DNA of 64,000 nt from Nocardia neocaledoniensis. Its GTDB lineage: Bacteria; Actinomycetota; Actinomycetes; Mycobacteriales; Mycobacteriaceae. This document shows positions 50,070 to 60,652 of this stretch, one piece after another (positions within the stretch are counted from its first letter, which is position 1; each line of letters opens with the position of its first letter). The DNA lies in the NCBI RefSeq assembly GCF_003182135.1, contig NZ_QGTL01000001.1:62001-126000 (forward strand). The letters run 5' to 3'. The position numbers were made by a program, and so were the translations under genes. The notes beneath the pieces were generated by a model that saw nothing but the letters and a program-made list of their open reading frames with translations, was not told the origin of the DNA and made no database searches.

Positions 50070-50890
50070 CCAGCCCCGCCCACCGCCTCGCCGCCGACAG
50101 CGTCTCCCTCGGCTACGGCGAGCGGGTGATCGTCGACGAGCTCAGCCTCGACATCGCGCCCGGCGTGGTCACCACCGTCATCGGGCCCAACGGCTGCGGC
50201 AAGTCCACGCTGCTCAAGTCGCTCGGTCGTCTGCTGCGCCCGCGCGCGGGCCAGGTCGTGCTCGACGGCAAGGCCATCTCGACGATGAAGACCAAGGACG
50301 TGGCCAGGGTCGTCGGCATGCTCCCACAGACTCCGATGGCGCCGGAGGGCCTGACCGTCGCCGACCTGGTCGCCCGCGGCCGCCACCCGCACCAGTCCTG
50401 GCTGCGGCAGTGGTCGGCCGACGACGAGACCGAGGTCGCGGCCGCGCTGGCCCAGACCGGCATCGCCGACCTGGCCGACCGCACCCTCGACGAGCTCTCC
50501 GGCGGCCAGCGCCAGCGCGCCTGGATCTCGATGGCCCTGGCCCAGGGCACCGACATCCTGCTGCTCGACGAGCCGACCACCTATCTCGACCTCGCGCACA
50601 GCCTCGAGGTCCTCGACCTCGTCGACCGCCTGCACGCCGATCTCGGCCGCACGGTCGTGATGGTGCTGCACGATCTCAACCTCGCCATCCGCTACAGCGA
50701 CGAGCTCGTGGTGATGGCGCAGGGCCGGATCGTGGCGCAGGGCAAGCCCGCCGAGATCGTCACCGCCGAGCTGCTCGCCGAGGTGTTCGGGCTCGAGGCG
50801 ACCGTGCTCACCGACCCGGTCTCGGGGCGCCCGCTCATCGTCCCGATCGGCACCAGGCACGTGCACGGCGCCGACGGGTATGACGAATGA
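50066..50890 (+). CDS. ferric-siderophore ABC transporter ATP-binding protein (FepC-like)
   Basis: 274 residues. Walker A GPNGCGKSTLLK, Q-loop MLPQTP, signature LSGGQRQRAWISMALAQG, Walker B ILLLDEPTTYLDLAH, H-loop MVLHDLNLAIRYSD. ATG overlaps the permease stop. Completes the importer; a substrate-binding lipoprotein must come from elsewhere, possibly the one at 62502-63551. Confidence 0.95.
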   Translation: MTSPAHRLAADSVSLGYGERVIVDELSLDIAPGVVTTVIGPNGCGKSTLLKSLGRLLRPRAGQVVLDGKAISTMKTKDVARVVGMLPQTPMAPEGLTVADLVARGRHPHQSWLRQWSADDETEVAAALAQTGIADLADRTLDELSGGQRQRAWISMALAQGTDILLLDEPTTYLDLAHSLEVLDLVDRLHADLGRTVVMVLHDLNLAIRYSDELVVMAQGRIVAQGKPAEIVTAELLAEVFGLEATVLTDPVSGRPLIVPIGTRHVHGADGYDE

Positions 50891-50910
50891 CACACCAGCA
50901 AACCCCCCGT

Positions 50911-50955
50911 TACGACAATCTGTAGTACGCATCTTTGTCGTTGAGTCCGTAAAAT
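50911..50955 (+). promoter_or_regulatory. BlaI/MecI-type dyad operator and leaderless promoter of blaI-like gene
   Basis: Dyad TACGACAATCTGTAGTA at 50911-50927 (TAC-x-ACA, 3-nt centre, TGT-x-GTA) matches the TACTACA/TGTAGTA operator type of BlaI/MecI repressors. TAAAAT at 50950-50955 ends 6 nt before the ATG at 50962, implying a leaderless transcript and autoregulation. Confidence 0.75.
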
Positions 50956-50961
50956 TGTGGA

Positions 50962-51342
50962 ATGGCAGGACTCGGCGAACTCGAAAAAGCGGTCATGGAC
51001 CAGTTGTGGTCGGCCGACGAACCGCAGACGGTGCGGCAGGTCCACGAAGCACTGGCCGCGCGGCGCGAGCTCGCGTACACCACGGTCATGACGGTGCTGC
51101 AGCGACTGGCGAAGAAGAATCTGGTGGTGCAGCGCCGCGATGACCGCGCGCATCGATACGCACCGGTGCACACCCGTGACGAACTGGTCGCGAGCTTGAT
51201 GGTCGACGCGTTGCAGCAGGCCGACGCCGCGGGCAGCCGCGCCGCCGCGCTCGTGCACTTCGTCGAACAGGTCGGCAAGGACGAGGCCGACGCCCTCCGG
51301 GAGGCCCTCGCCAAGCTCGAATCCGACGAGCAGAGCAGCTAG
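50962..51342 (+). CDS. BlaI/MecI/CopY-family transcriptional repressor
   Basis: 126 residues: N-terminal winged helix (LGELEKAVMDQLWSADEPQTVRQVHEAL, AYTTVMTVLQRLAKKNLVV) and a C-terminal dimerisation helix pair. In this family proteolysis of the repressor by a membrane M56 peptidase relieves repression; the next gene encodes exactly such a peptidase 63 nt downstream. No beta-lactamase gene is nearby, so the controlled regulon is unknown. Likely leaderless. Confidence 0.93.
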   Translation: MAGLGELEKAVMDQLWSADEPQTVRQVHEALAARRELAYTTVMTVLQRLAKKNLVVQRRDDRAHRYAPVHTRDELVASLMVDALQQADAAGSRAAALVHFVEQVGKDEADALREALAKLESDEQSS

Positions 51343-51405
51343 ACTCCTGGCGGCTCTCACAACGACGTGAGCGCCCCTCGCCCCACAACGCAGTGAGCAG
51401 AGTCG

Positions 51406-52344
51406 ATGAACGCAACCGCGGCAGTCTTCGCAGGTCTCGCCTTGCTTCTCGCAGGGCCGGTGCCCGCACTGCTCAGCCGCGCGACCTGGGTGCACCGCAC
51501 GCCACGCGCGGCGCTGGTGTTGTGGCAGGCCATCGCCCTGGCCGCGGTGCTCAGCGCCTTCGGCTCCGGGCTGGCCATCGCCAGCCTGCTGCTCGTTCCC
51601 GGCCCCGACGGTAGGCCGACCACCTCCCCCACCAAGGAGATCGACGCGCTCGGTCTGCCGCTGTGGACGGTGTACGTCACGGTCTTCGCCCTGACCCTGA
51701 TGGTCGGCGCCCGTTTGATGTTCTCCATCGTGCGCGTGGGGGTGCACACCCGTCGCCGCAGGTCCCGGCACCGCATGCTGGTCGACCTGCTCGATCAGAG
51801 CGGCCCGGTGCGCCGGGCCGCCGACATCAGGGTGCTCGCCGCCGCCGAACCCATCGCCTACTGCCTGCCCGGCCTGCGGCAGCGGGTGGTGCTCAGCGAA
51901 GGCACCCTCACCAACCTCGCCGACGCCGAGGTCACCGCGATCGTGAGCCACGAGCGCTCGCATCTGCGGGCCCGCCACGACCTGGTGCTGGAGGCGTTCA
52001 CCGCCGTGCACGAGGCCTTCCCCCGGGTGGTCCGCAGCAAGGCCGCCCTCGGCTCGGTGAAACTGCTCATCGAGCTGCTCGCCGACGATTCCGCGGTGAA
52101 GGTCACCGGCCCCAAACCGCTGGCCCGGGCGCTCGTCGCGTGCGCGAAGTCGACCGCGCCGCAGGGCGCGCTCGCCGCGGGCGGGCCGACCACCCTGATC
52201 CGCATCCAGCGGCTGGCCGGACGCACCGGCGACGTGAGAGTCGCCACGGCCGCCTACCTCGGTTCTGCCGCGATCCTGGTGGTGCCGACCCTCGCCGTCG
52301 CGGTGCCGTGGCTGCAGGAGCTGAACCGCCTGTTCCACGGCTGA
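51406..52344 (+). CDS. M56-family membrane zinc metallopeptidase (BlaR1-like without sensor domain)
   Basis: 312 residues, four or five membrane spans (for example residues 5-25, 36-63, 86-107 and a C-terminal one at about 280-305) around a cytoplasmic zinc-binding site HERSH (182-186) and a downstream ELLADDS stretch supplying a further ligand. Ends shortly after the last span, so the extracellular penicillin-binding sensor of BlaR1 is missing; such short forms are common in actinobacteria. Expected to cleave the BlaI-like repressor. No independent promoter visible. Confidence 0.92.
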   Translation: MNATAAVFAGLALLLAGPVPALLSRATWVHRTPRAALVLWQAIALAAVLSAFGSGLAIASLLLVPGPDGRPTTSPTKEIDALGLPLWTVYVTVFALTLMVGARLMFSIVRVGVHTRRRRSRHRMLVDLLDQSGPVRRAADIRVLAAAEPIAYCLPGLRQRVVLSEGTLTNLADAEVTAIVSHERSHLRARHDLVLEAFTAVHEAFPRVVRSKAALGSVKLLIELLADDSAVKVTGPKPLARALVACAKSTAPQGALAAGGPTTLIRIQRLAGRTGDVRVATAAYLGSAAILVVPTLAVAVPWLQELNRLFHG

Positions 52345-52598
52345 CCTGCCGATCAGTCGTTCTCGTCCGGCACTTTCCCCGCCCGGCTCGGCCGTTACCG
52401 AGCCCTGTCCGACCACCCAGACAACCACCGGTACAAACCCTGGGCTGACCAGCCTGTTTACCCACGCGAGCGCGAAGACGCCTATCCTGGGAGACCGGTC
52501 CTTCCTGCTGGGCCGCACCCCGGGCCCGCCGTGCGCGGCTCCGGGTCATCGGCGCCGGTCATCTTCCAGCGCGATGCGCAGCCCAACGAAAGGCCATT

Positions 52599-54068
52599 TT
52601 GTCCTCCTCCACGCGTCCTGACGCCACCTTCGCCGACCTCGGCCTGCCCGTCGCCCTGGTACAGACCCTGCGCAACGCGGGCATCGAGAAGCCCTTCCCC
52701 ATCCAGGCCGCCACCATCGGCGACGCGCTCGCCGGGCGTGACGTGCTCGGTCGCGGCCCGACCGGCTCGGGCAAGACCCTCGCCTTCGGCCTGCCGATGC
52801 TGACCCGCCTCACCGGCGCCTCCGCCAAGCCCGGCCGTCCGCGCGGCCTGGTCCTGGTGCCCACCCGCGAACTGGCGACCCAGATCGAGCGCGCCCTCGA
52901 CGAGGCCGCGCTCTCGCTCGGCCTGCGCGTCGCCTCCGTCGTCGGCGGCGCGCCCATCAAGCGCCAGGCCGACCGGCTCGCGCGCGGTGTCGACCTGCTC
53001 ATCGCCACCCCCGGCCGCCTCGACGACCTGATCAAGCAGCGCGCCGCGGACCTGTCCGACGTGACGATCACCGCGCTCGACGAGGCCGACCACATGGCCG
53101 ACATGGGCTTCCTGCCCCAGGTGACCCGGCTGCTGGACCGCACGCCGAAAGACGGTCAGCGCCTGCTGTTCTCGGCCACCCTCGACGGTGACGTCGACAA
53201 GCTGGTCAAGCGCTACATGAACCAGCCGGTCACCCATTCCACCGCGCCGCCGGAGGCGTCGGTGACCACCATGTCGCACCATCTGCTGTACGTGCGCGAC
53301 AAGAACGTCAAGCGCACGGTCGCCACGGAGATCGCCGCGCGCGAGGGCCTGACCATCATGTTCGTGCGCACCAAGCACGGCGCCGACCGCCTGGCCAAGC
53401 AGCTGCGCGGTGCCGGTGTCGCCGCGGGCTCGCTGCACGGCGGCAAGGCGCAGAACAACCGCACCCGGACGCTGGCGGCCTTCGCCGACGGTTCGGTGCC
53501 GGTGCTGGTCACCACCGATGTCGCCGCGCGCGGCATCCACATCGACGGCGTCTCGCTGGTGGTGCACTTCGATCCGCCCGCCGAGCACAAGGCCTACCTG
53601 CACCGCGCCGGGCGCACCGCGCGCGCCGGGGAGGACGGCGTCGTGGTCACCCTGGTCACCGACGAGGAGCGCAAGGACGTCGCCGCGATGACCCGCAAGG
53701 CGGGCGTGCGGACCGACGGCGTCGACGTGCGCCCCGGTGACCGGAACCTGGTGGAGATCACCGGCGCCCGCAAGCCCAGCGGCATCGCACTGGCCGCGCC
53801 CGCCGCGCCTGCCCAGAGCGCGCCCAAGTCGCCCGGCGGCGGTCGCCCGCGCCGCGGAAGGTCCGGTGGCGCACCGGGTTCCGAGGCTTCACAGGGTCAC
53901 AGCCGGGGCGGCGCCCCGCGCCGGGACCGGCCATCCGGGGAGTCGCGCGGCCGCAAGCCCGCGGGCGCGGGCGGACACGCCCGCAGCGGCGACACGCCGA
54001 CGAATTCGCGTCGTCGCGCCGCGCGTCCGGCGGGTTCGGCGACCCACCGCAACCGCACCGCAAACTGA
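52599..54068 (+). CDS. DEAD-box ATP-dependent RNA helicase
   Basis: 489 residues. Motifs in order: Q motif (FADLGLPVALVQTLRNAGIEKPFPIQ), I GPTGSGKT, Ia PTRELATQ, Ib TPGR, II DEAD, III SAT, IV MFVRTKH, V TTDVAARG, VI HRAGRTARAG. The last 120 residues are a disordered Gly/Arg/Ser/Pro-rich tail with RGG-like clusters, typical of cold-shock and ribosome-biogenesis helicases of actinobacteria. Start is TTG 52599 behind GAAAGG; the 254-nt leader upstream is unusually long for this window and may regulate expression at low temperature (inference). Confidence 0.94.
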   Translation: MSSSTRPDATFADLGLPVALVQTLRNAGIEKPFPIQAATIGDALAGRDVLGRGPTGSGKTLAFGLPMLTRLTGASAKPGRPRGLVLVPTRELATQIERALDEAALSLGLRVASVVGGAPIKRQADRLARGVDLLIATPGRLDDLIKQRAADLSDVTITALDEADHMADMGFLPQVTRLLDRTPKDGQRLLFSATLDGDVDKLVKRYMNQPVTHSTAPPEASVTTMSHHLLYVRDKNVKRTVATEIAAREGLTIMFVRTKHGADRLAKQLRGAGVAAGSLHGGKAQNNRTRTLAAFADGSVPVLVTTDVAARGIHIDGVSLVVHFDPPAEHKAYLHRAGRTARAGEDGVVVTLVTDEERKDVAAMTRKAGVRTDGVDVRPGDRNLVEITGARKPSGIALAAPAAPAQSAPKSPGGGRPRRGRSGGAPGSEASQGHSRGGAPRRDRPSGESRGRKPAGAGGHARSGDTPTNSRRRAARPAGSATHRNRTAN

Positions 54069-54090
54069 ATTCCGGCAGCACCTGAAACCT

Positions 54091-54124
54091 CGCGTGGCCG
54101 AACCGATTACGGTTCGGCCACGCG
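54091..54124 (+). terminator. intrinsic terminator after the helicase gene
   Basis: CGCGTGGCCGAACC and GGTTCGGCCACGCG form a perfect 14-bp stem with a 6-nt loop (GATTAC), followed by CCGTTTCC. Lies 22 nt after the helicase stop. Confidence 0.9.
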
Positions 54125-54347
54125 CCGTTTCCAGCCACTCCTCCCTCGCAGGCGCGGAGTCGGGGGCAACGCACCGGTGCGTCGCCGGCGCACGGCCGCA
54201 GGCACGCTCGATCGCCGGCCACGCGGCCGATCGCCGCGATCGCGGGTTCGCCGCGCGCTCCCGGCCGTGCCGAGCTCCCCGCGCACCGGCACGGACACGC
54301 GGTCCGGCGCCATGGGCAGCGCCGCGCGGATCCGCCACACTGGACAG

Positions 54348-55211
54348 GTGACGGATCGTCCGCTCCTCGCGATCGTGTGCGCGTTGCTGGCCGCGCTGCT
54401 GTTCGCGGTGTCCTCGGTGACGCAGCAGCGGGCCGCCGCGGCGGTGCCGCAGGGCGAGGCCCTGGTCGGCGGGCTGATGCGCAGCCCGCGATGGTGGGCG
54501 GCGATCGTCGGGGACGTGGGCGGCTACGGCATGCAGGTGCTCGCCCTCGGCTTCGGCGCGGTGCTGCTCGTGCAGCCGATCCTGGTGTGCTCGCTGGTCT
54601 TCGCCCTGCCGCTGGCCGCTCGGCTGAACCGGCAGCGCGTCACCGGCCGGGCCGCGGCGACCGCGGGGGTCCTGGTCACCGCGCTGGTGGTGTTCCTCGT
54701 CGTCGGCCATCCGACCGCGGGTGCCGAGACCGCGCCGCTGCGCGACTGGCTGGCGCCCCTGGCGATCCTGCTCGGCGTCGTGGCGGCGGCGACCGCGGCC
54801 GGGTTCCGACGCGCTGATCCGGCCGAGCAGGCGCTGGCCCTCGGCCTCGCCGGTGGCTGCCTGTTCGGCCTGGCCGCCGCGCTCACCGACCGGGTCGTCG
54901 CGCTGTTCGGCGACGGCCTCGGCGCCGTACTCACCGGATGGCAGACCTGGGCGCTGGTCGCCGCGGGTCTGCTGGGGTTCGCCCTGCAGCAACGCGCCTA
55001 CCAGGTGGGGCCGCTGGTGGCCTCGCTGCCCGCGGCGACGGTGGCCGAACCGCTGGCCGCGGCGTTCCTCGGCCTCACCGCCCTCGACGAGCGGTTCCGC
55101 ACCGGCGGCCTCGGCCTGATCGTGGTGATCGCCTGTGTGATCGTGCTGTGCGTGACCACCGTGTGGCTGTGCCGGTCGCAGGCGGAGCCGTACCCCGACA
55201 CCGTGCGCTGA
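54348..55211 (+). CDS. DMT-superfamily (EamA-like) membrane transporter
   Basis: 287 residues with about nine to ten membrane spans in two repeats: LLAIVCALLAALLFAVSSVTQQ (first) and LAGGCLFGLAAALTDRV (start of the second). QPILVCSLVFALPLAARLN is the typical link of the actinobacterial DMT family. Substrate cannot be inferred. GTG start; a CACACT -10-like element sits just before, which may make it leaderless. Preceded by about 220 nt without a gene after the helicase terminator. Confidence 0.85.
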   Translation: MTDRPLLAIVCALLAALLFAVSSVTQQRAAAAVPQGEALVGGLMRSPRWWAAIVGDVGGYGMQVLALGFGAVLLVQPILVCSLVFALPLAARLNRQRVTGRAAATAGVLVTALVVFLVVGHPTAGAETAPLRDWLAPLAILLGVVAAATAAGFRRADPAEQALALGLAGGCLFGLAAALTDRVVALFGDGLGAVLTGWQTWALVAAGLLGFALQQRAYQVGPLVASLPAATVAEPLAAAFLGLTALDERFRTGGLGLIVVIACVIVLCVTTVWLCRSQAEPYPDTVR

Positions 55212-56690
<1,479 letters not shown>

Positions 56691-56940
56691 ACACCCCGGT
56701 CCGGCCCGCACGCGGGCCGGACCGCGCCGCTGACGCATCATCGGTGGGGAACGATTACTATGGTGTTGCCGGTATCGGCATGTCTTCTTCCACCGAAAGG
56801 ATCCAGTTGTCACCCGCGTCCAAGGGCGCCACACAGGAGGGTTCCTCTACGGAGCCGGGTGACAAACCCGGCGTTCGCATCCTCCTTTCCGCAGCGTCCG
56901 TTCGATCCGTCCCCACCGCCGTGTCCGGGTGGTGCTGAGG
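56691..56940 (+). promoter_or_regulatory. 250-nt leader before the CNNM/CorC genes
   Basis: Gap with a possible -10 (TTACTATGG near 56755-56763), an internal hairpin GCCGGGT-GACAA-ACCCGGC (56854-56872) and a 52-codon open frame (56780-56938) that stops 2 nt before the CNNM ATG. A long structured leader with a stop-start contact would fit magnesium- or translation-coupled control of an ion transporter, but no known riboswitch core is recognisable to me. Confidence 0.4.
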
Positions 56941-58296
56941 ATGTCTCACGTGCTGACCGTGCTCAGCCTGATCGGTTTCGTCGCTCTCACCCTCGGTACG
57001 GCGTTGTTCGTCGCCGCCGAGTTCTCCCTCACCGCCCTGGAACGCAGCACCGTCGAGGCCGCCGCGCGCGCCGGTGACGTGCGGTCCCGGCTGGTCAAGC
57101 AGGCCCACAACACGCTGTCGTTCCAGCTCTCCGGCGCGCAGCTCGGCATCACCATCACCACGCTGATCACCGGCTTCATCGCCGAGCCGGTGCTCGCCCG
57201 GTTGATCGCGCCGCTGCTGGACGCGATCGGGCTCGGCCCGAACGCCGCGCAGGGCGTGGCTCTCGCGCTGGCACTGGTGCTGGCCACCTCGCTGTCGATG
57301 ATCTACGGCGAGCTGGTGCCCAAGAACATCGCGATCGCCGAACCCATGTCGACCGCCCGGCTCACCGCGGGCCCGATGATCTGGTTCTCCGCGCTGTTCA
57401 AGTGGCTGATCCGGTTCCTCAACGGCGCCGCCAACTGGATCGTGCGCAGGCTCGGCATCGAGCCCGCCGAGGAACTGCGCTCGGCGCGTTCCCCGCAGGA
57501 ACTCGGCTCGCTGGTGCGTACCTCGGCGCTGCGTGGCGCCATGGACCAGCGCACCGCGCAGGTGATGGACCGTTCGCTGGAATTCGGTGAGCGCAGCGCC
57601 GAAGACCTGATGACGCCGCGCGTGAAGGTCGAATCCCTCGACCGCGACGACACCATCGCCGACCTCATCGCCGCCTCCGCCCGCACCGGCTTCTCGCGGT
57701 TCCCGGTCATCGACGGCGACCTGGACAACTCGCTCGGCGTGGTGCACGTCAAGCAGGCGTTCACCCATCCGGCGCACCTGCGCAAGCATCTCCCGCTGAG
57801 CAAGCTGGCGGTGGCGGTGCCGATCGTGCCCGCCAGCCTCGACGGCGACGAAGTGCTCGAGCGCGTGCGCGCCGACGGCATGCAGGTGGCGCTGGTCGTC
57901 GACGAATACGGCGGCACCGCGGGCCTGGTCACCATGGAGGATCTGATCGAGGAGATCCTCGGCGATGTGCGCGACGAGCACGACGAGGAGGAACGCGATG
58001 TCCGCCGGGTCTCCGACGGCTGGGACTGCTCGGGTCTGCTGCGCATCGACGAGGTGTCGCGCGCGACGGGCTACGAAGCGCCCGAGGGCGAATACGAGAC
58101 CCTGGGCGGTCTCGTGCTGACCCAGCTGGGCCGGATCCCGGCCACCGGCGACGAAGTGGTGCTGCCCGAATCCCGCGGCACCGGCGGCGGCTGGATCGCG
58201 CGGGTCGACCGGATGGACGGCCGCCGCATCGACCGGGTGCGGTTGATCCCGGTCGACGCCGAGCACCTCGCGGCACGGGAGCACCACCATGGGTGA
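56941..58296 (+). CDS. CNNM/CorC-family protein (DUF21-CBS-CorC_HlyC)
   Basis: 451 residues. DUF21 membrane domain (about 1-190: LFVAAEFSLTALERS, FQLSGAQLGITITTLITGFIAEPVL, SMIYGELVPKNIAIAEP), a CBS pair (about 200-350: DLMTPRVKVESLDRDD, LVVDEYGGTAGLVTMEDLIEEILGDV) and a C-terminal CorC_HlyC domain. Proteins of this group are implicated in magnesium/cobalt export or homeostasis. I start at ATG 56941 (MSHVLTVL); GTGs at 56929 and 56932 are in frame. Overlaps the second CNNM gene by 8 nt. Confidence 0.9.
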   Translation: MSHVLTVLSLIGFVALTLGTALFVAAEFSLTALERSTVEAAARAGDVRSRLVKQAHNTLSFQLSGAQLGITITTLITGFIAEPVLARLIAPLLDAIGLGPNAAQGVALALALVLATSLSMIYGELVPKNIAIAEPMSTARLTAGPMIWFSALFKWLIRFLNGAANWIVRRLGIEPAEELRSARSPQELGSLVRTSALRGAMDQRTAQVMDRSLEFGERSAEDLMTPRVKVESLDRDDTIADLIAASARTGFSRFPVIDGDLDNSLGVVHVKQAFTHPAHLRKHLPLSKLAVAVPIVPASLDGDEVLERVRADGMQVALVVDEYGGTAGLVTMEDLIEEILGDVRDEHDEEERDVRRVSDGWDCSGLLRIDEVSRATGYEAPEGEYETLGGLVLTQLGRIPATGDEVVLPESRGTGGGWIARVDRMDGRRIDRVRLIPVDAEHLAAREHHHG

Positions 58297-59353
58297 TCTG
58301 TTCGGCATCGTGCTGACCATCGTGCTGCTGGCGGCGAACGCGTTCTTCGTCGCCGCCGAGTTCGCGCTGATCTCGGCGCGCCGCGACCGCTTGGAAGCCC
58401 TTGTCGCCCAGGGCAAGCGGAAGGCCGAGACCGTCATCGAGGCGGGCGAGAACCTCTCGATCATGCTGGCGGCGGCCCAGCTCGGCATCACCATCTGTTC
58501 GATCCTGCTCGGCCGCGTCGGCGAGCCCGCGGTGGCGCATCTGCTCGAGCAGCCGTTCCACGCGCTCGGCATGCCCGATCAGCTGCTGCATCCGGTGTCG
58601 TTCACGCTGGCGCTGTCGCTGGTGGTGATCCTGCACATCCTGCTGGGCGAGATGGTGCCGAAGAACATCGCGCTGGCCGGGCCGGAACGCTCGGCGCTGC
58701 TGCTGGTGCCGGTCCACCTGGTGTGGTTGCGGATCGCGCGCCCGCTGATCGCGCTCTACAACTTCCTGGCCAACATCTCGCTGCGGATGCTGCGGGTGGA
58801 GCCCAAGGACGAGCTCGAGGCGACGGTGTCGACGGTGGAACTGGCCGAGATGATCGGCGAGTCCCGCTCGGAGGGACTGCTCGACGAGGAGGAGCACCGC
58901 AGGCTCACCCAGGCGCTCGGCACCTCCGAGCGCATCGTCGGCGACGTGATGGTGCCGCTGGCCCAGGCGCGTTCGGTGCCGTTGCGCGGCAACGGAACCA
59001 CCCTCGGCGACATCGAGGCGGCGGTCGGCGAGACCGGCTTCTCGCGGTACCCGGTGCGGGCCGCCGACGGCTCGCTGGTCGGCTATCTGCACGTGAAGGA
59101 CGTGCTCGACAAGGTGGCCGACGACACCGCGGGACCCGACACCCAGATCCCCCGCACCGACATCCGGCCGCTGCCGACGGTGAGCACGGGCACCACCCTC
59201 TACGAGGCGCTGGCCCGCCTGCGCCGCACCAACTCCCACCTGGGCCGGGTGGTGGACGGTCGCGGCAACACCGTCGGCGTGGTGGCGCTGGAGGACCTGA
59301 TCGAGGAGTTCGTCGGCACCGTCCGCGACGGCACCCACCGCCTCAGCGACTGA
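58289..59353 (+). CDS. second CNNM/CorC-family protein (DUF21-CBS)
   Basis: 354 residues: DUF21 membrane domain (AANAFFVAAEFALISARRDRLE, ILHILLGEMVPKNIALAGPE) and a CBS pair (GDVMVPLAQARSVPL, VVALEDLIEEFVGTVRDGTH). Unlike its partner it lacks the CorC_HlyC domain. Such adjacent long/short pairs are common in actinobacteria and may form a hetero-oligomer. The ATG at 58289 overlaps the first gene by 8 nt. Confidence 0.9.
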   Translation: MGDLFGIVLTIVLLAANAFFVAAEFALISARRDRLEALVAQGKRKAETVIEAGENLSIMLAAAQLGITICSILLGRVGEPAVAHLLEQPFHALGMPDQLLHPVSFTLALSLVVILHILLGEMVPKNIALAGPERSALLLVPVHLVWLRIARPLIALYNFLANISLRMLRVEPKDELEATVSTVELAEMIGESRSEGLLDEEEHRRLTQALGTSERIVGDVMVPLAQARSVPLRGNGTTLGDIEAAVGETGFSRYPVRAADGSLVGYLHVKDVLDKVADDTAGPDTQIPRTDIRPLPTVSTGTTLYEALARLRRTNSHLGRVVDGRGNTVGVVALEDLIEEFVGTVRDGTHRLSD

Positions 59354-59358
59354 GCGCC

Positions 59359-59389
59359 GAGCCCGCGCGGCAGCCTGCCGCGCGGGCTC
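59359..59389. terminator. bidirectional hairpin between CNNM and MFS genes
   Basis: GAGCCCGCGCGGCA and TGCCGCGCGGGCTC form a perfect 14-bp stem with a 3-nt loop (GCC) in the 39-nt gap between two convergent stops. Confidence 0.8.
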
Positions 59390-59392
59390 GCG

Positions 59393-60643
59393 CTAGGCGT
59401 ACCCGCGCCGCAGGGTGTTGGCCCCGGCGAGCAGGACCGCGGCCACGGCGCACCAGGGCGCGGCCGTCCCCCAGGCACCGTCCGGCAGCAGGTCGATCAG
59501 CGCGCCGAGCGCGACCGAGCCGATCAGCACGGCGACTCCGCCGAGCGAGGCGAGCACCCCGAAGTACGTGCCGAGGCGCCGCTCCCCCGCCAGGCGCGGC
59601 ACCAGGTCGCGCGAGATCGGCAGGACGATCATCTGCCCGAACGCGAGCAGCAGGACGAACGCGGCCGCCGGAAGCAGGCCGAGCACGCCGGTGAGCCGCA
59701 CCGGGGCGAACACGGCCATCACCACGAACCCGGCCGCCATCACCGTCAGCCCGGCGGGCAGGGCGGCGGCGGTGCGCACCCGCCGGGTGACCGGCACCTG
59801 GGCGACGACGACGAACAGCGACGACAGCGCGAAATACCAGCCCAGCGGCGCCTGCGACCCCCACGCGCGCTCGACCTCCAACGGCAGCAGCAGATAGAGC
59901 TGGTTGTAGGCCACCAGCTGGGTGCTCATCGCCATCGCGAAGACGAGGAAAACCTTGTTGGCCATCACTTCTCGCCAGCCGTCGAGCCAGCTCTCGGCGG
60001 CGTGTGCCCCGGGCGTCGCGGGCAGCCAGCGCAGGTGGGCGAGCAGGATCGCGACGAAGACACCGGCTCCCACCAGGCACGCCACGGAGAAATCGACCAT
60101 CAGCAGCACGGAACCGAGCAGCGGTCCGGTGAACGCGCCGATCTGACCACACACCGAGAACAGCGCGAAGGCGTCGGTGCGTGACAGACCCGAGGACTCC
60201 GCCCCGTCCGCGGCGGTGGCCAGCGCGCTCTCCACCGCCGGTGAGAACAGCGCGCCCGCGACGCCGATCAGCACCGTGGCCACCACGATTCCCGGCACCG
60301 AGGTGCTCATCGCCAATCCGGCGAAACCGAGAATCCGGCACACGCATCCGGTGAGGACCACGGGTTTGACGCCCCATCGGTCCGCCAGCGCACCTCCGAC
60401 GAAGAACAACCCCTGCTGGGAAAACGTGCGCAGGCCGAGCACCGCGCCGACGAACGCCGCCCGCAGGCCGAGATCCTCGGTCAGATACACCGACAGATAC
60501 GGCAGCACCAGGAAGAAGCCGACGTTGAACGCGAGCTGGGTGAGCACGAGCAGCCGCACCGACGGTGTCGCCGCCGCCAGTCCGGTCAGCAGCGACCACC
60601 GGCCCGGACGCCGGGCCTGCGGTGCGGTTTCAGGTCCCGGCAC
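59393..60643 (-). CDS. MFS transporter, probable siderophore-linked
   Basis: 416 residues, 12 predicted spans. ALADRWGVKPVVLTGC between spans 2 and 3 is the MFS signature A-like loop, and there is a central cytoplasmic loop near residue 210. It starts 9 nt after the siderophore ATPase gene and so is the last gene of the leftward iron operon. Position suggests siderophore export (EntS-like) or cytoplasmic release, but the sequence does not prove a substrate. GTG start at 60643. Confidence 0.85.
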   Translation of the reverse strand: MPGPETAPQARRPGRWSLLTGLAAATPSVRLLVLTQLAFNVGFFLVLPYLSVYLTEDLGLRAAFVGAVLGLRTFSQQGLFFVGGALADRWGVKPVVLTGCVCRILGFAGLAMSTSVPGIVVATVLIGVAGALFSPAVESALATAADGAESSGLSRTDAFALFSVCGQIGAFTGPLLGSVLLMVDFSVACLVGAGVFVAILLAHLRWLPATPGAHAAESWLDGWREVMANKVFLVFAMAMSTQLVAYNQLYLLLPLEVERAWGSQAPLGWYFALSSLFVVVAQVPVTRRVRTAAALPAGLTVMAAGFVVMAVFAPVRLTGVLGLLPAAAFVLLLAFGQMIVLPISRDLVPRLAGERRLGTYFGVLASLGGVAVLIGSVALGALIDLLPDGAWGTAAPWCAVAAVLLAGANTLRRGYA

Positions 60644-60652
60644 GCGGCGGCC

